From assembly GCA_965248495.1 (NCBI GenBank), contig CBDFJL010000003.1:434001-498000 (forward strand): a stretch of 64,000 nucleotides of DNA, in the 5' to 3' direction. This DNA comes from CAUYXS01 sp965248495 (GTDB taxonomy: Bacteria > Chloroflexota > Dehalococcoidia > Lucifugimonadales > Australimonadaceae). The position numbers and the translations under genes are program-made. The notes below the pieces were generated by a model that was not told where the DNA came from, searched no databases, and was given only the letters and a program-made list of their open reading frames with translations. This document shows, in pieces, positions 17,034-26,437 of the stretch; within the stretch, counting starts at the first letter, position 1; each line of letters opens with the position of its first letter.

Positions 17034-18812
17034 ATGGCCGAGCAGCTACACACCATCAGGGTCGAGACCGACGTAGAGGTGGCGATGCGCGACGGCACGG
17101 TCCTGCGCGCTGACGTCTACCGTCCCGACGCGCCGGGGCGCTTCCCGGTCATCCTGGAGCGCACCCCCTACAACCGCTGGGAACGGCGCGGCAACCACAT
17201 CGTCATCCCGCACTACGTGGCCCAACGCGGCTACGCCGTCGTCATCCAGGACGTGCGCGGCCGCTTCGGCTCCGACGGCGATTTCCAGCCCTTCCATCAG
17301 GAGCAGGACGACGGCTTCGACACGATCGCCTGGTGCGCCGAGCAGCCCTGGTCGTCGGGCAAGGTCGGCACCTACGGTGGCTCGTATGTCGGGGCGACCC
17401 AGTGGCTCGCGGCGTCACAGCAGGCTCCTGCGCTGGCGTGCCTCGTCCCGGTCGTCACGTCCGACGACTACTACGAAGGCTGGACCTACCAGGGCGGCGC
17501 CTTCCAGCTGGGCTTCGCCGGGTCATGGTCGCTCAACGCACTGACGCTGGCCAACCTCCCGAACCTCTCGCGCGGCGGCGGCACGAGCGTCGGCGCCGTA
17601 AGTGACGGCGGCCGTGGGCGGCTGATCGCCGCCATCGACCGCCTGCCGCAGAGCCTCGGCGATGCGGCCCCGGATGCGCTGCCGCACCTCGCCGAGGCCC
17701 AGACGCCGTTCTACTTCGAGTGGCTCCGACACCCCACCGACGATGCGTATTGGCGCCAGGTGCGCATCGCCGACTACCACCATGTCATCACTACTCCCGC
17801 GCTGAACGTCGCAGGCTGGTTCGATATCTTCCTCGGCGGCAGTCTGCGCAACTTCGTCGGCATGCAGCAGCACGGCGCGACGGAGGAGGCGCGACTGGGT
17901 CAGCGGCTCATCGTCGGCCCGTGGTCGCACACGACGCTGGGTGCCGTGGCGTCCGGCGCGCAGTACTTCGGACTGGCAGCCAGCCCTGTCGGCATTGACC
18001 TGCTGGCCGAGCACCTGCGCTGGTGGGACCACTGGCTGAAGGGCGCCGACAACGGCGTCGCCGACGAGCCGCGGGTCCGCATCTTCGTGATGGGGGACAA
18101 CGCCTGGCGCTCGGAGCAGGAGTGGCCGCTGGCACGGACCCAGTACGCCGACTACTTCCTCCACTCGGGAGGCAGCGCCAATACGCTGGACGGCGACGGC
18201 GTGCTGTCCACGGACGCACCGACCGATGAGTTGGGCGATGAGCCGAGCGACTCATTCGTCTACGACCCGGCGGACCCGGTGCCGACCAACGGTGGCGGGC
18301 TGTGCTGCTACCCTGCGCTACTGCCCGGCGGGCCCTTCGACCAGACCGCCACGGAGCGGCGCGCCGACGTGCTGTGCTACACCACGCCACCCTTGGCCGA
18401 AGACACGGAGGTGACGGGCCCGCTGAGCGTCACGCTGTTCGCCGCGACGGACGCGGCAGACACCGACTTCACCGCCAAGTTGGTGGACGTCTGCGAGCAG
18501 GGCGACTGCGCCATCGGGCTCATAGACGGCATCGTGCGGGCGCGCTACCGCCAGGGCACCGGCACGGCCGTGCCCGTACCCGTGGGCGAGATCGTCGAGT
18601 ACACGATCGACCTCTGGGCGACCAGCAACGTCTTCAAGCAGGGGCACCGCATTCGGATCGAGGTGTCGAGCAGCAACTTCCCCCGGTTCGACCGCAACCC
18701 CAACACGGGGGAGGAGCCGGGTCACGCCACGACCATGCGTCCCGCGCGTCAGACCGTGTTCCACACGGCGGCCTACCCGTCGCGCATCACGCTGCCGATT
18801 ATTCCTCGCTGA
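17034..18812 (+). CDS. CocE/NonD family hydrolase
   Basis: Alpha/beta-hydrolase of 592 aa in the X-Pro dipeptidyl-peptidase/cocaine esterase family; substrates of such enzymes are esters or amides and cannot be predicted. N-terminal signatures are RDGTVLRADVYRP and RTPYNR. The nucleophile is S117 in GGSYVG, and the C-terminal jelly-roll contains HRIRIEVSSSNFPRFDRN. No signal peptide is seen, so it is probably cytoplasmic. GGAGGAG lies 7 nt before ATG 17034 inside the flank of the MITE-like element, so that insertion is directly adjacent to the expression signals. Confidence 0.92.
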   Translation: MAEQLHTIRVETDVEVAMRDGTVLRADVYRPDAPGRFPVILERTPYNRWERRGNHIVIPHYVAQRGYAVVIQDVRGRFGSDGDFQPFHQEQDDGFDTIAWCAEQPWSSGKVGTYGGSYVGATQWLAASQQAPALACLVPVVTSDDYYEGWTYQGGAFQLGFAGSWSLNALTLANLPNLSRGGGTSVGAVSDGGRGRLIAAIDRLPQSLGDAAPDALPHLAEAQTPFYFEWLRHPTDDAYWRQVRIADYHHVITTPALNVAGWFDIFLGGSLRNFVGMQQHGATEEARLGQRLIVGPWSHTTLGAVASGAQYFGLAASPVGIDLLAEHLRWWDHWLKGADNGVADEPRVRIFVMGDNAWRSEQEWPLARTQYADYFLHSGGSANTLDGDGVLSTDAPTDELGDEPSDSFVYDPADPVPTNGGGLCCYPALLPGGPFDQTATERRADVLCYTTPPLAEDTEVTGPLSVTLFAATDAADTDFTAKLVDVCEQGDCAIGLIDGIVRARYRQGTGTAVPVPVGEIVEYTIDLWATSNVFKQGHRIRIEVSSSNFPRFDRNPNTGEEPGHATTMRPARQTVFHTAAYPSRITLPIIPR

Positions 18813-18942
18813 ACGGGCCACTCTGAGGGCCCCCGCTGAGGGCCGCGCCGGGATCCCCACCGAGGACGCCGGCGCTCCCGCACCCGGCGACCAGCAGCGC
18901 GGCCAGGGACACCAGCGAGACGGATATCAGTGTGTCGGCCAT
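18799..18942 (-). CDS. Small predicted lipoprotein
   Basis: A 47-residue reading frame with a signal-like hydrophobic core and lipobox LVAGC, then a short Gly/Pro/Ser-rich tail. ATG 18942 has GGAGG 11 nt upstream, which supports this start over longer reading in the same frame. It overlaps the end of the CocE gene by 14 bp on the opposite strand. No family is recognised; it could be a chance frame, though the ribosome site plus lipobox together argue for a gene. Confidence 0.45.
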   Translation of the reverse strand: MADTLISVSLVSLAALLVAGCGSAGVLGGDPGAALSGGPQSGPFSEE

Positions 18943-19086
18943 GCGCTCTCGAACCTCCGTGCACCGAGTTCGTCCGTGCATCTTGGATGGCAGTTTCGCG
19001 CGCGGATGTGAACAGGGGGTGAGCGCGCGACTGAGGGGCGTGCCGACGCTGTGAACGTGGGTGCGGACGCGAGGGGCACGAGCCGG

Positions 19087-19092
19087 TATAAT
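19087..19092 (+). promoter_or_regulatory. Perfect -10 TATAAT before the yceD-rpmF-fabD operon
   Basis: TATAAT followed at 19102-19110 by GGGAGGTGG and ATG at 19116. The -35 region is not recognisable. Predicted start near 19099 gives a leader of about 17 nt. The gap 18943-19086 shows no other feature. Confidence 0.55.
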
Positions 19093-19115
19093 CTCCGGGT
19101 TGGGAGGTGGTGGCG

Positions 19116-19649
19116 ATGAGCTTACAGGTGAACGTGGCGGGCTTGCTCCAGGAGGCCCTCGGGGCGACCCGGGAGTACGCCTACGACGGTTCATGGGAGC
19201 GCGACGAGCCAGCCGCGGCCCACGCCAAGGCCGACGTCAAGCTCACCCGGACCGACCGCGGCGTTTGGGCCTCCGGACGCGTCGAGCTCGCGTTCGACGC
19301 CGAGTGCAGCCGTTGCCTGGTGCCATTCACTTCGTGGGTGCGGCTGGACTTGGACGAGGAATACCTGCCGCTGATCGACATCGCCACCGGATCCCGCATC
19401 GACGACCACGACGAAGAGGAGCGCGACACCTTCAGGATCGACGAGCACCACGAGATCGACCTGAGCGAGGCCATACGGCAGAACGGCATCGCCTCCATGC
19501 CGCTGGCGCCCGTGTGTCGAGAGGACTGCGCGGGGCTATGCGCCGCTTGCGGCACGAACCTCAACGACGCGGCCTGCGATTGCAAGCCCGAGCTCGACTC
19601 GCGTATGGCGCTGCTCAAGGACCTATTCGCCTCGTCTCACAGAGGATAA
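19116..19649 (+). CDS. yceD: DUF177 family protein (YceD-like)
   Basis: Protein of 177 aa of the YceD/DUF177 family, usually encoded next to rpmF and linked to 23S rRNA accumulation. Four cysteines near the C-terminus (CREDCAGLCAACG) and an earlier CSRCL are typical of the family. ATG 19116 is chosen over upstream GTGs because GGGAGG lies at proper distance before it. rpmF follows after 10 nt, the conserved neighbourhood. Confidence 0.88.
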   Translation: MSLQVNVAGLLQEALGATREYAYDGSWERDEPAAAHAKADVKLTRTDRGVWASGRVELAFDAECSRCLVPFTSWVRLDLDEEYLPLIDIATGSRIDDHDEEERDTFRIDEHHEIDLSEAIRQNGIASMPLAPVCREDCAGLCAACGTNLNDAACDCKPELDSRMALLKDLFASSHRG

Positions 19650-19659
19650 GAAAACCACC

Positions 19660-19851
19660 ATGGCACCACTACCCAAGCGTAAACGCTCCAAGGCCAGCAG
19701 CCGCTCCCATCGCGCCACCGGGCCCGTCGGGGTTGCGAGCATCGTGGAGTGCCCGCACTGCCACCGGCCCATGCAGATGCACCACGTCTGTCCCGCCTGT
19801 GGCTTCTACCGTGGCCGCGACGTGCTCAACGTCGAGGCCGACAGCGCCTAA
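19660..19851 (+). CDS. rpmF: 50S ribosomal protein L32
   Basis: Small basic large-subunit protein, 63 aa. N-terminal MAPLPKRKRSKASSRSHRAT is characteristic, and CPHC...CPAC forms the zinc-ribbon, so this is the zinc-binding (C+) form. It sits between yceD and fabD, a conserved arrangement, although plsX and fabH normally found here are absent. Confidence 0.97.
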   Translation: MAPLPKRKRSKASSRSHRATGPVGVASIVECPHCHRPMQMHHVCPACGFYRGRDVLNVEADSA

Positions 19852-19864
19852 CCTCCGGTAGCGG

Positions 19865-20785
19865 ATGACCGTCACCGCTTTCCTTTTCCCCGGCCAGGGT
19901 GTCCAAGTCGTCGGCATGGGCGCCGACGCGTACGACGGCTCGCCTGCCGCGCGCGCCGTCTTCGACGAGGCCGAGCAGGCGCTCGGCGCCGAGTTGGGCG
20001 ACATCATTCGTCACGGGCCGGCGGAGGCGCTGACCCGCTCCGACAACGCACAGCCGGCCATCCTCGCCGTCAGCATCGCCTACCTGCGCGCGATGGAGGA
20101 GCGCCTCGGCGGCGCCATGCTCGTCCCGGCGCTCGCAGCAGGCCACAGCCTGGGCGAGTACACGGCGCTGGTCGCCGTCGGCGCGCTGGACCTGGCGACA
20201 GCGCTGCGGCTGGTGCGCCGGCGGGGGGAGCTCATGCAGGCCGCGGCGGAGGCCATACCGAGCGGCATGGCGGCGGTGCTCGGTATGGGCCTGCCGGACG
20301 TCGAAGCGGTCTGTGCCGAGACCGGCGCCCAGGTGGCCAACGTCAACAGCGCCGAGCAAATTGTCATCGCCGGCACCGCGGAGGCGCTCGAGCGGGCCAT
20401 CGCCCTCGCGTCGGAGCGCGGCGCCCGGCGGGCCATCGCCCTCGACGTGGCCGGGGCCTTTCACACCGAGGTGATGCGTCCGGCGCAGCAAGCCATGGCC
20501 GCCGAGCTGCGGGCGGTCGCGATCGCGCGCCCGTTTGCGCCTATCGTGGGTAACTCCACCGCACTCCCCTTGGGTGAGCCCGAAGAGATCCGCGAGGAGC
20601 TCGAGCGTCAGATATGCGCACCTGTGCTCTGGCAGCAGACCATGGAGCGGATGGCGGCCGACGGCATCGAGCGATTCGTCGAGATTGGGCCCGGCAAGGT
20701 GCTCACAAGCCTTGCACGCCGAATCGCTCCGGCGGTGGAGACCGCGAACGTCGGAGGCCTAGACTCCATCAGGGCGCTCGCGTAA
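19865..20785 (+). CDS. fabD: Malonyl-CoA:ACP transacylase
   Basis: Transfers malonyl from CoA to acyl carrier protein for fatty acid synthesis; 306 aa. The nucleophile motif GHSLGEYTALVA lies near 96-107, the N-terminal FPGQGVQ is present, and the second catalytic residue is the His in FHTEVM near 200. VANVNSAEQIVIAG is also typical. It is followed by nusB and acpP, placing the acceptor protein of the reaction in the same operon. Confidence 0.97.
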   Translation: MTVTAFLFPGQGVQVVGMGADAYDGSPAARAVFDEAEQALGAELGDIIRHGPAEALTRSDNAQPAILAVSIAYLRAMEERLGGAMLVPALAAGHSLGEYTALVAVGALDLATALRLVRRRGELMQAAAEAIPSGMAAVLGMGLPDVEAVCAETGAQVANVNSAEQIVIAGTAEALERAIALASERGARRAIALDVAGAFHTEVMRPAQQAMAAELRAVAIARPFAPIVGNSTALPLGEPEEIREELERQICAPVLWQQTMERMAADGIERFVEIGPGKVLTSLARRIAPAVETANVGGLDSIRALA

Positions 20786-20826
20786 CCTACGGGCTCCCGA
20801 CAACGGGCCCTTCCCCAGGCAGGAAC

Positions 20827-21300
20827 ATGACCGGCAACGCGCCCACGTCCAAGGAGCGTCCCGCACCCTCCCAGCACCGCGGACGGGCGCTGGCCCTTCA
20901 GGTCCTTTACGAAACCGACATGACCGGCCACGACTGGCAGCAGTCGCTCGCGCACCACGCCGAGGCCATGCGCGCGGCACCGGCATCAGTGGCCCTTGCT
21001 GACCGGCTTGTGGCGGGGGTGACGGCGAACCGCGAGGCGCTGGATGAGCGGCTCATGGCCTACGCCCCCAACTATCCCGTCGCACAGCTGGCGGTGGTGG
21101 ACCGGAACGTGCTACGGCTGGCACTGTACGAACTGGAGTACGAGGTCGGTACGCCGATCAAGGTCGTGATCAACGAGGCCGTCGAGTTGGCGAAGACGTA
21201 CGGTGGCGAAGCTTCGCCCCGCTTCGTCAACGGCGTGCTTGGCTCAGTCGTGGACGAATCCGAGCTCGAATCCCCCGGCGCCCAGGCGTCGAGCGCGTAG
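20827..21300 (+). CDS. nusB: Transcription antitermination factor NusB
   Basis: RNA-binding factor that works with NusE in rRNA antitermination; 157 aa. RGRALALQVLYETDM at the N-terminus, FVNGVLG at the C-terminus and PIKVVINEAVELAKTYG are the family signatures. ATG 20827 with AGGA just upstream is the likely start; reading upstream in frame overlaps fabD. acpP follows after 9 nt. Confidence 0.94.
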   Translation: MTGNAPTSKERPAPSQHRGRALALQVLYETDMTGHDWQQSLAHHAEAMRAAPASVALADRLVAGVTANREALDERLMAYAPNYPVAQLAVVDRNVLRLALYELEYEVGTPIKVVINEAVELAKTYGGEASPRFVNGVLGSVVDESELESPGAQASSA

Positions 21301-21309
21301 GTGAAATGA

Positions 21310-21567
21310 ATGGCGACCGTCTTCGACAGAGTCCGTGCTGTGGTGGTTGACCGATTGGGTGCCGATGAAGCCGCCGTCGTGCCCGCGGCGTCGTTCGTCG
21401 ACGATCTGAACGCCGACTCCCTGGACCTGGTGGAGCTCATCATGGCGTTCGAGGAAGAGTTCTCCGAAGGTGGAGAGCCGCTCAAGATCTCGGACGAGGA
21501 CGCAGAGGGCATCCGCAGCATCCAGGACACCATCGACTTCATCAAGGGCAAGGGCTTCAGCGACTAG
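21310..21567 (+). CDS. acpP: Acyl carrier protein
   Basis: Carrier of growing acyl chains in fatty acid synthesis; 85 aa. The phosphopantetheine attachment serine is in ADSLDLVEL near residue 38. Acidic helices follow. The segment FSEGGEPLKISDEDAE is a few residues longer than the standard FxxEIPDEDAE, a small insertion just before helix III. It lies in the same operon as fabD. Confidence 0.95.
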   Translation: MATVFDRVRAVVVDRLGADEAAVVPAASFVDDLNADSLDLVELIMAFEEEFSEGGEPLKISDEDAEGIRSIQDTIDFIKGKGFSD

Positions 21568-21644
21568 CCCCCACAGCCCGCCTCTCTTGGAGATGAGGCC
21601 GAACGCAGGGTATCGTCCGGCCAACCCACGAGGGAGCGGATGCC

Positions 21645-22376
21645 GTGGCAGACCTGAGCGCCATCCATGAGCAGGTGCGTGGCTGCACCGCCTGCGCCCT
21701 GAGCGCGACCCGCACCAACGCCGTGCCCGGTGAGGGACCGGCCGATGCCCGGGTCATGTTCGTTGGCGAGGGCCCCGGCTTCAACGAGGACCGCCAAGGG
21801 CGCCCCTTCGTCGGCGCCGCGGGCCAGTTCCTCAACGAGTTGCTCACGTCCATCGGGCTGCGCCGGGAGGACGTCTTCATCACCAACATGGTGAAGTGCC
21901 GCCCGCCCAACAACCGGGACCCCTTCCCCGGCGAGGTCGCGGCCTGCTCCGGTTACCTCGACGCGCAGATCGAGGCCATCGCCCCGGACGTCATCATCCC
22001 GCTGGGCCGACACGCGCTGGCCCGCTGGTTCCCCAACGAGACCATCAGCAAGCTAAGGGCCAAGCCGCGCCGCTTCGGCCGACTGGTCGTGCTCCCGCTG
22101 TACCACCCTGCCGCTGCCCTCCACAACGGCAACCTTCGCTCCACGATCATGGATGACTTCAAGCGGGTCAGACAGTTGCTGGATGAAGCGGACCTCGCGC
22201 CCGCACCCCGCGAAGCCGAGCCCAGCGAGCAGACGTCCCTGCTCGAACGACCGGCGTCGAGCACGGTCACGGCGGCGCCGATCAAGGAACCCGCCCCGCC
22301 CGCGGAGCCAGAGAAGCCCCCTGCGCAGGCCCCTGCGGCGGAGTCCACGGGCGACGGGCAGCTCAGCCTCTTCTAG
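21645..22376 (+). CDS. Type-4 uracil-DNA glycosylase with clamp-binding tail
   Basis: Removes uracil from DNA in base excision repair; 243 aa. Four cysteines for the 4Fe-4S cluster are C14, C17, C85 and C101. Active-site motifs are GEGPGFNED (41-49) and YHPAAAL. After residue about 190 comes a Pro/Ala/Glu-rich linker ending in GQLSLF at the very C-terminus, which matches the bacterial sliding-clamp binding consensus QL(S/D)LF. The GTG start at 21645 has AGGGAG 8 nt upstream. It sits between acpP and rnj. Confidence 0.94.
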   Translation: MADLSAIHEQVRGCTACALSATRTNAVPGEGPADARVMFVGEGPGFNEDRQGRPFVGAAGQFLNELLTSIGLRREDVFITNMVKCRPPNNRDPFPGEVAACSGYLDAQIEAIAPDVIIPLGRHALARWFPNETISKLRAKPRRFGRLVVLPLYHPAAALHNGNLRSTIMDDFKRVRQLLDEADLAPAPREAEPSEQTSLLERPASSTVTAAPIKEPAPPAEPEKPPAQAPAAESTGDGQLSLF

Positions 22377-22414
22377 GGCGGGTGGCGCCGGCGGCCATGT
22401 CGTACCATTAGGGG

Positions 22415-24067
22415 ATGGCACTCCCCCTCCGTATCGTTGCACTCGGCGGCCTCGGCGAAGTTGGCAAGAACATGATGGTCATCGAGTCCGGTGACGACAT
22501 CGTCGTCGTCGATTGTGGGCTCATGTTCCCCAAGGCCGACATGCTCGGTGTTGACCTGGTCCTGCCCGACATCACGCACCTGATCGAGAACAAGGACCGC
22601 GTGCGGGCCATCTTGATCACCCACGGACACGAGGACCACATCGGCGCTTTGCCCTTCGTTCTGCGGGACCTAAACGTCCCGGTCTACGCGCCGCCGCTAG
22701 CCCACGACCTGGTGCGCGTCAAGCTCGAAGAGCACGGCGTGCTTGCTGGACGCAACCTCCACGAGGTGCGGCCGGGCGACACGGTCCAGCTCGGTGCCAT
22801 CTCCGCCGAGTACTTCAGCGTCTGCCATAGCATCCCCGACGCCTGCGGCATCGCGTTGCGGACACCCCGCGGCCTCGTTATTCACACCGGCGATTTCAAG
22901 ATCGACCACACCCCGGTGAGCGGGCGCCCGATGGACCTCCAGCGCATCGCGGAGCTCGGGCAAGAGGGCGTCTTCCTCTTGATGTCGGACTCGACGTACG
23001 CGGAGGTGCCCGGCCACACGGCGTCCGAGCAGGTGGTGGGCGAGGCGCTCAAGCACGCCATCGCGGATGCGCCCGGGAGGGTCATCGTCGCCACCTTCGC
23101 ATCGCTGATCGCGAGGGTTCAGCAGATCATCGATGCCGCGGTGCTCGATGGCCGCAAGGTGGCGTTCGCCGGGCGCAGCATGGTCGACAACGTCGCCATG
23201 GCGCTCCAGAAGAGCTACGTGCGAGCACCCACCGGAACCATCGTCGAGCTTGCGGACATGGATGGCTTTCCCAGCGATGAGCAGGTCGTCGTCGTAACCG
23301 GCGCTCAGGGCGAGCCAACGGCCGTGCTGTCTCGTATCTCCAGCGGCCGGCACCGCGACGTGAAGGTGGGGCCTGACGACACCGTGGTCCTGTCTGCGTC
23401 TACGATCCCGGGGAACGAGACGGTGGTGGCGCGCACGATCGATAACCTCGTCCGCCTCGGCGCCAACGTCATCACCCCACGCCGTGCTCCCGTCCACGTC
23501 CGCGGCCACGGCAGCGAGGAGGAGCTCAAGCTGATGCTCCGCCTGGTGAAGCCCAAGCACTTCGTGCCGCTGCACGGCGAGTACCGGATGCTCAAGGCCC
23601 ACGCCCGCCTCGCGGAGGCAGTTGGCGTGCAGCGGGAGAACGTGTTCGTCATCGAGGACGGCGACGTGCTGGAGATCGATGAGAGCGGCGGGGCTGTGGT
23701 GGGACAGGTCCCCGCGGGTCACATCTACGTCGACGGAGCCGACCGCTGGGACATGCAGAGCATGGTCATCCGCGACCGCAGGGTGCTGGCACGAGACGGC
23801 TTCGTGGTCGTCGTCGTGCCCATCGACCACGCAGGTGAACTTGCCGGTAGACCGGAAGTGGTCTCCAGCGGCTTCGTGGACGCCGCGCGGACCGAGGAGA
23901 TACGCGAGCAGGCGTCCGATCTGCTCACCAACACGCTGGCCAACGGGGCGGGGCAAAACCTAGAGTGGGACGCGCTGACGCAGACCGTCCGGGAGGTGCT
24001 CGCCCGCTACCTACACGAGCTGACGGGGCGCCGGCCGATGATCATCCCCGTGCCCCTCGAGGTCTGA
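22415..24067 (+). CDS. rnj: Ribonuclease J
   Basis: Metallo-beta-lactamase/beta-CASP nuclease of 550 aa with endo- and 5'-exonuclease activity in mRNA decay and rRNA maturation. The zinc motif is H70-G-H72-E-D74-H75; later motifs HTGDFKID, SDSTYAE and PLHGEYRML are all present, and the C-terminal domain is intact. A -10-like TACCAT at 22403-22408 ends 6 nt before ATG 22415, hinting at an internal promoter with a leaderless transcript. ftsK starts 11 nt after the stop. Confidence 0.97.
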   Translation: MALPLRIVALGGLGEVGKNMMVIESGDDIVVVDCGLMFPKADMLGVDLVLPDITHLIENKDRVRAILITHGHEDHIGALPFVLRDLNVPVYAPPLAHDLVRVKLEEHGVLAGRNLHEVRPGDTVQLGAISAEYFSVCHSIPDACGIALRTPRGLVIHTGDFKIDHTPVSGRPMDLQRIAELGQEGVFLLMSDSTYAEVPGHTASEQVVGEALKHAIADAPGRVIVATFASLIARVQQIIDAAVLDGRKVAFAGRSMVDNVAMALQKSYVRAPTGTIVELADMDGFPSDEQVVVVTGAQGEPTAVLSRISSGRHRDVKVGPDDTVVLSASTIPGNETVVARTIDNLVRLGANVITPRRAPVHVRGHGSEEELKLMLRLVKPKHFVPLHGEYRMLKAHARLAEAVGVQRENVFVIEDGDVLEIDESGGAVVGQVPAGHIYVDGADRWDMQSMVIRDRRVLARDGFVVVVVPIDHAGELAGRPEVVSSGFVDAARTEEIREQASDLLTNTLANGAGQNLEWDALTQTVREVLARYLHELTGRRPMIIPVPLEV

Positions 24068-24078
24068 GGACCGACACC

Positions 24079-26400
24079 GTGATTGGCGCGTTCTTGGCAC
24101 TGTTCGGGCTTGGCCGGCTTGTCGGCATAGTGCTGATCGCCTTCGTCGCCTACGTGGTCGTCGCGAGCCCCGACTGGGCTGTCGACCCGCTGCGCGACCT
24201 GGGCGAAGCCATCTTCGAAGCGGTGGGCGCAGCGGCCTACCCCATCGCCGCCTGGTTGCTGGCGGTGCTGGCCTTGCTTCGATTCAGCCCCGTCTACCTT
24301 CTGCGCAAGTGGCGTTACGTCCTGGGCGGCGCCCTCGTGGTGTTCGCGTCGCTGGCCGCGCTCTCGCAGTTCGAGGCCGAGCTCCCGCTCATCGGTACCG
24401 CCAACCTTGGCGGCAGCGTCGGACAGGACGTGGGGGGTGGGAGCGGCCTCTTCGGCTGGGCGACGGCGATTCTGTCGGGAACACTCGGCGTCTGGATCGC
24501 GCTGCCACGGCGTCTATCGAGGCTGCTGACGCGCCGTTCCGCCGACGTCACCGCGGCGGGCTCGTCGCGGACCTTGCGTGCCTCGCAGAGCGCGGGCCGG
24601 CTGTTCGGCCGGTCGGTGCGCGAGGCTAGGCGTGTCGTTGCGGGTGCCCGCAGCGCAGTGTCGGCCGCTCGCGGGCCCAAGCCCGAGGACTCGGAACTGG
24701 CGCGGGACCTCGGGGACTTCCTGAGCAGCGCGGCGGCCGTCGAAGCGCCAGCAGAGCACGAGGCGCTGCCGGCATCGATCGAGCCTGTCAACAAGGCCGA
24801 CGAGAAGCCTCCCGCGGACATCGTCTTCAGCCCACCGGCCAGGAGTCAAGCGCCCGCAGTGCGCGCGCTCCGCCCAGTGCAGGCGCCAGCACGGACAACA
24901 GACAGCGGCTGGGTGCTCCCGACCACCGCCATGCTCAACGCGGCTGCCGTGGACAGCGCCGTCACCGATGTGCACCGCGCCACCGCGAAGCTGATCGAGG
25001 AGACGTTGGGCGAGCACGGTGTCGAGGTCCGAGTGGCGGAGATACGTCCGGGCCCGACCGTCACGATGTTCGGGCTCGTCCCCGGCTGGAACCGGCCGAC
25101 CAGGCGGGGACGGACAGGCGCAGAGGACGCGTCGCCCGATACGGGGAACCGGGTGCGCGTCGATGCCATCCTGGCGCGCGAGAAGGACCTCGCGCTCGCG
25201 CTCGCCGCGCCGAGCCTCCGCATCGAGGCGCCGGTACCGGGCGAGTCGGTCGTCGGCGTCGAGGTGCCGAACAAGGTCCTCACCGGCGTGCCGATTCGCG
25301 CCATCATTGAGTCGGCCGTGTTCGCGCAGGCTGCCGCCGCCGGCGGTCTGCCGGTGGCCCTGGGCCAGGCAACGGCCGGCGAGCCGGTGATCATCGACCT
25401 CCTCAAAATGCCACACCTGCTGATTGCCGGCGCCACGGGCAGCGGCAAGAGCGTCTGCATCAACACCATCCTGGCTTCCATCCTGCTCAGCCAGCGTCCG
25501 GACGACGTCCGCCTCATGCTGGTCGACCCGAAGCGCGTGGAGCTGACCCCCTACAACGGCGTTCCTCATCTGGTCACCCCGGTGGTCGTCGACCCCGATC
25601 GCGTCGTGCGCCTCCTGCGTGGCGCCATCCAGGAGATGCTGCGTCGCTACCAACTGCTGGAGGGGGCCGGCGTGCGCAACGTCCAGGCCTACAACCGCAG
25701 CGCCAAGGCCACGGAGCACATGCCCTACCTGGTGATCTGCATCGACGAGCTGGCGGACCTCATGATGACTTCGGCGTTCGAGGTCGAGCAGGGCATCTGC
25801 CGTCTGGCGCAGCTCGGGCGGGCCACGGGCATCCACCTGGTGGTCGCCACCCAGCGACCGTCGGTGGACGTGGTGACGGGGCTCATCAAGGCGAACTTCC
25901 CCAGCCGCATCTCCTTCGCGGTGGCCTCGCAAGTCGACTCCCGAACGATCCTCGACGCCGTCGGCGCAGAGCGGCTGCTCGGACGTGGCGACATGCTGTT
26001 CCTGTCGCCGGACTCCGCGAAGCCGAAGCGCGTGCAGGGGGCGTTCGTGGCGGACGACGAGACGGAGGCCCTGGCGGAGCACTGGCGCAAGCATCGAGCG
26101 GCGGCCGTCGCGGACATCGACCTGGATGGGCTGGCCCGCGAGGCCGAGCTTGCCGGGACCCCCATGAACGGGGCGCCTGCCGTGGTCGACGGGGATGGCG
26201 ATGGCGCGCTGTTCCAGCGAGCTCTCGACCTGGCGTCGCGCACACGAGCGCTATCGACCTCGCTGCTCCAGCGGAGGCTGCGCATCGGCTACCCGCGCGC
26301 CGCGCGGCTCATGGACCAGCTGGAGGACGAGGGCATCGTGGGCTCGAGCGCGGAGCCCGGCAAGCCGCGCACGGTGCTCTACACACCCGACGACGCCTAG
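24079..26400 (+). CDS. ftsK: DNA translocase FtsK/SpoIIIE
   Basis: Membrane-anchored motor that clears chromosomal DNA through the division septum; 773 aa. The GTG at 24079 has GAGGA 8 nt upstream, so the long upstream frame overlapping rnj is rejected. N-terminal membrane segments lie within about residues 1-150, a variable linker to about 280, then the motor with Walker A GATGSGKS at 451-458 and DPKRVEL, VICIDEL and ATQRPSVDVVTG. The C-terminal gamma winged helix (about 705-765, RIGYPRAARLMDQLEDEGIVG) reads KOPS-like sites. Confidence 0.96.
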   Translation: MIGAFLALFGLGRLVGIVLIAFVAYVVVASPDWAVDPLRDLGEAIFEAVGAAAYPIAAWLLAVLALLRFSPVYLLRKWRYVLGGALVVFASLAALSQFEAELPLIGTANLGGSVGQDVGGGSGLFGWATAILSGTLGVWIALPRRLSRLLTRRSADVTAAGSSRTLRASQSAGRLFGRSVREARRVVAGARSAVSAARGPKPEDSELARDLGDFLSSAAAVEAPAEHEALPASIEPVNKADEKPPADIVFSPPARSQAPAVRALRPVQAPARTTDSGWVLPTTAMLNAAAVDSAVTDVHRATAKLIEETLGEHGVEVRVAEIRPGPTVTMFGLVPGWNRPTRRGRTGAEDASPDTGNRVRVDAILAREKDLALALAAPSLRIEAPVPGESVVGVEVPNKVLTGVPIRAIIESAVFAQAAAAGGLPVALGQATAGEPVIIDLLKMPHLLIAGATGSGKSVCINTILASILLSQRPDDVRLMLVDPKRVELTPYNGVPHLVTPVVVDPDRVVRLLRGAIQEMLRRYQLLEGAGVRNVQAYNRSAKATEHMPYLVICIDELADLMMTSAFEVEQGICRLAQLGRATGIHLVVATQRPSVDVVTGLIKANFPSRISFAVASQVDSRTILDAVGAERLLGRGDMLFLSPDSAKPKRVQGAFVADDETEALAEHWRKHRAAAVADIDLDGLAREAELAGTPMNGAPAVVDGDGDGALFQRALDLASRTRALSTSLLQRRLRIGYPRAARLMDQLEDEGIVGSSAEPGKPRTVLYTPDDA

Positions 26401-26437
26401 CGCAGCCGCCCGGCACCCGCGTAGCATCGCGGCCTAG

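Noticed and set aside
18943..19194. N-terminal extension of the small lipoprotein frame
   Set aside because: Composition is Pro/Arg-rich shadow of yceD; the ribosome site supports ATG 18942.
23965..24078. Longer ftsK start overlapping rnj
   Set aside because: GTG 24079 has a good ribosome site and the overlap is out of frame with a conserved rnj end.
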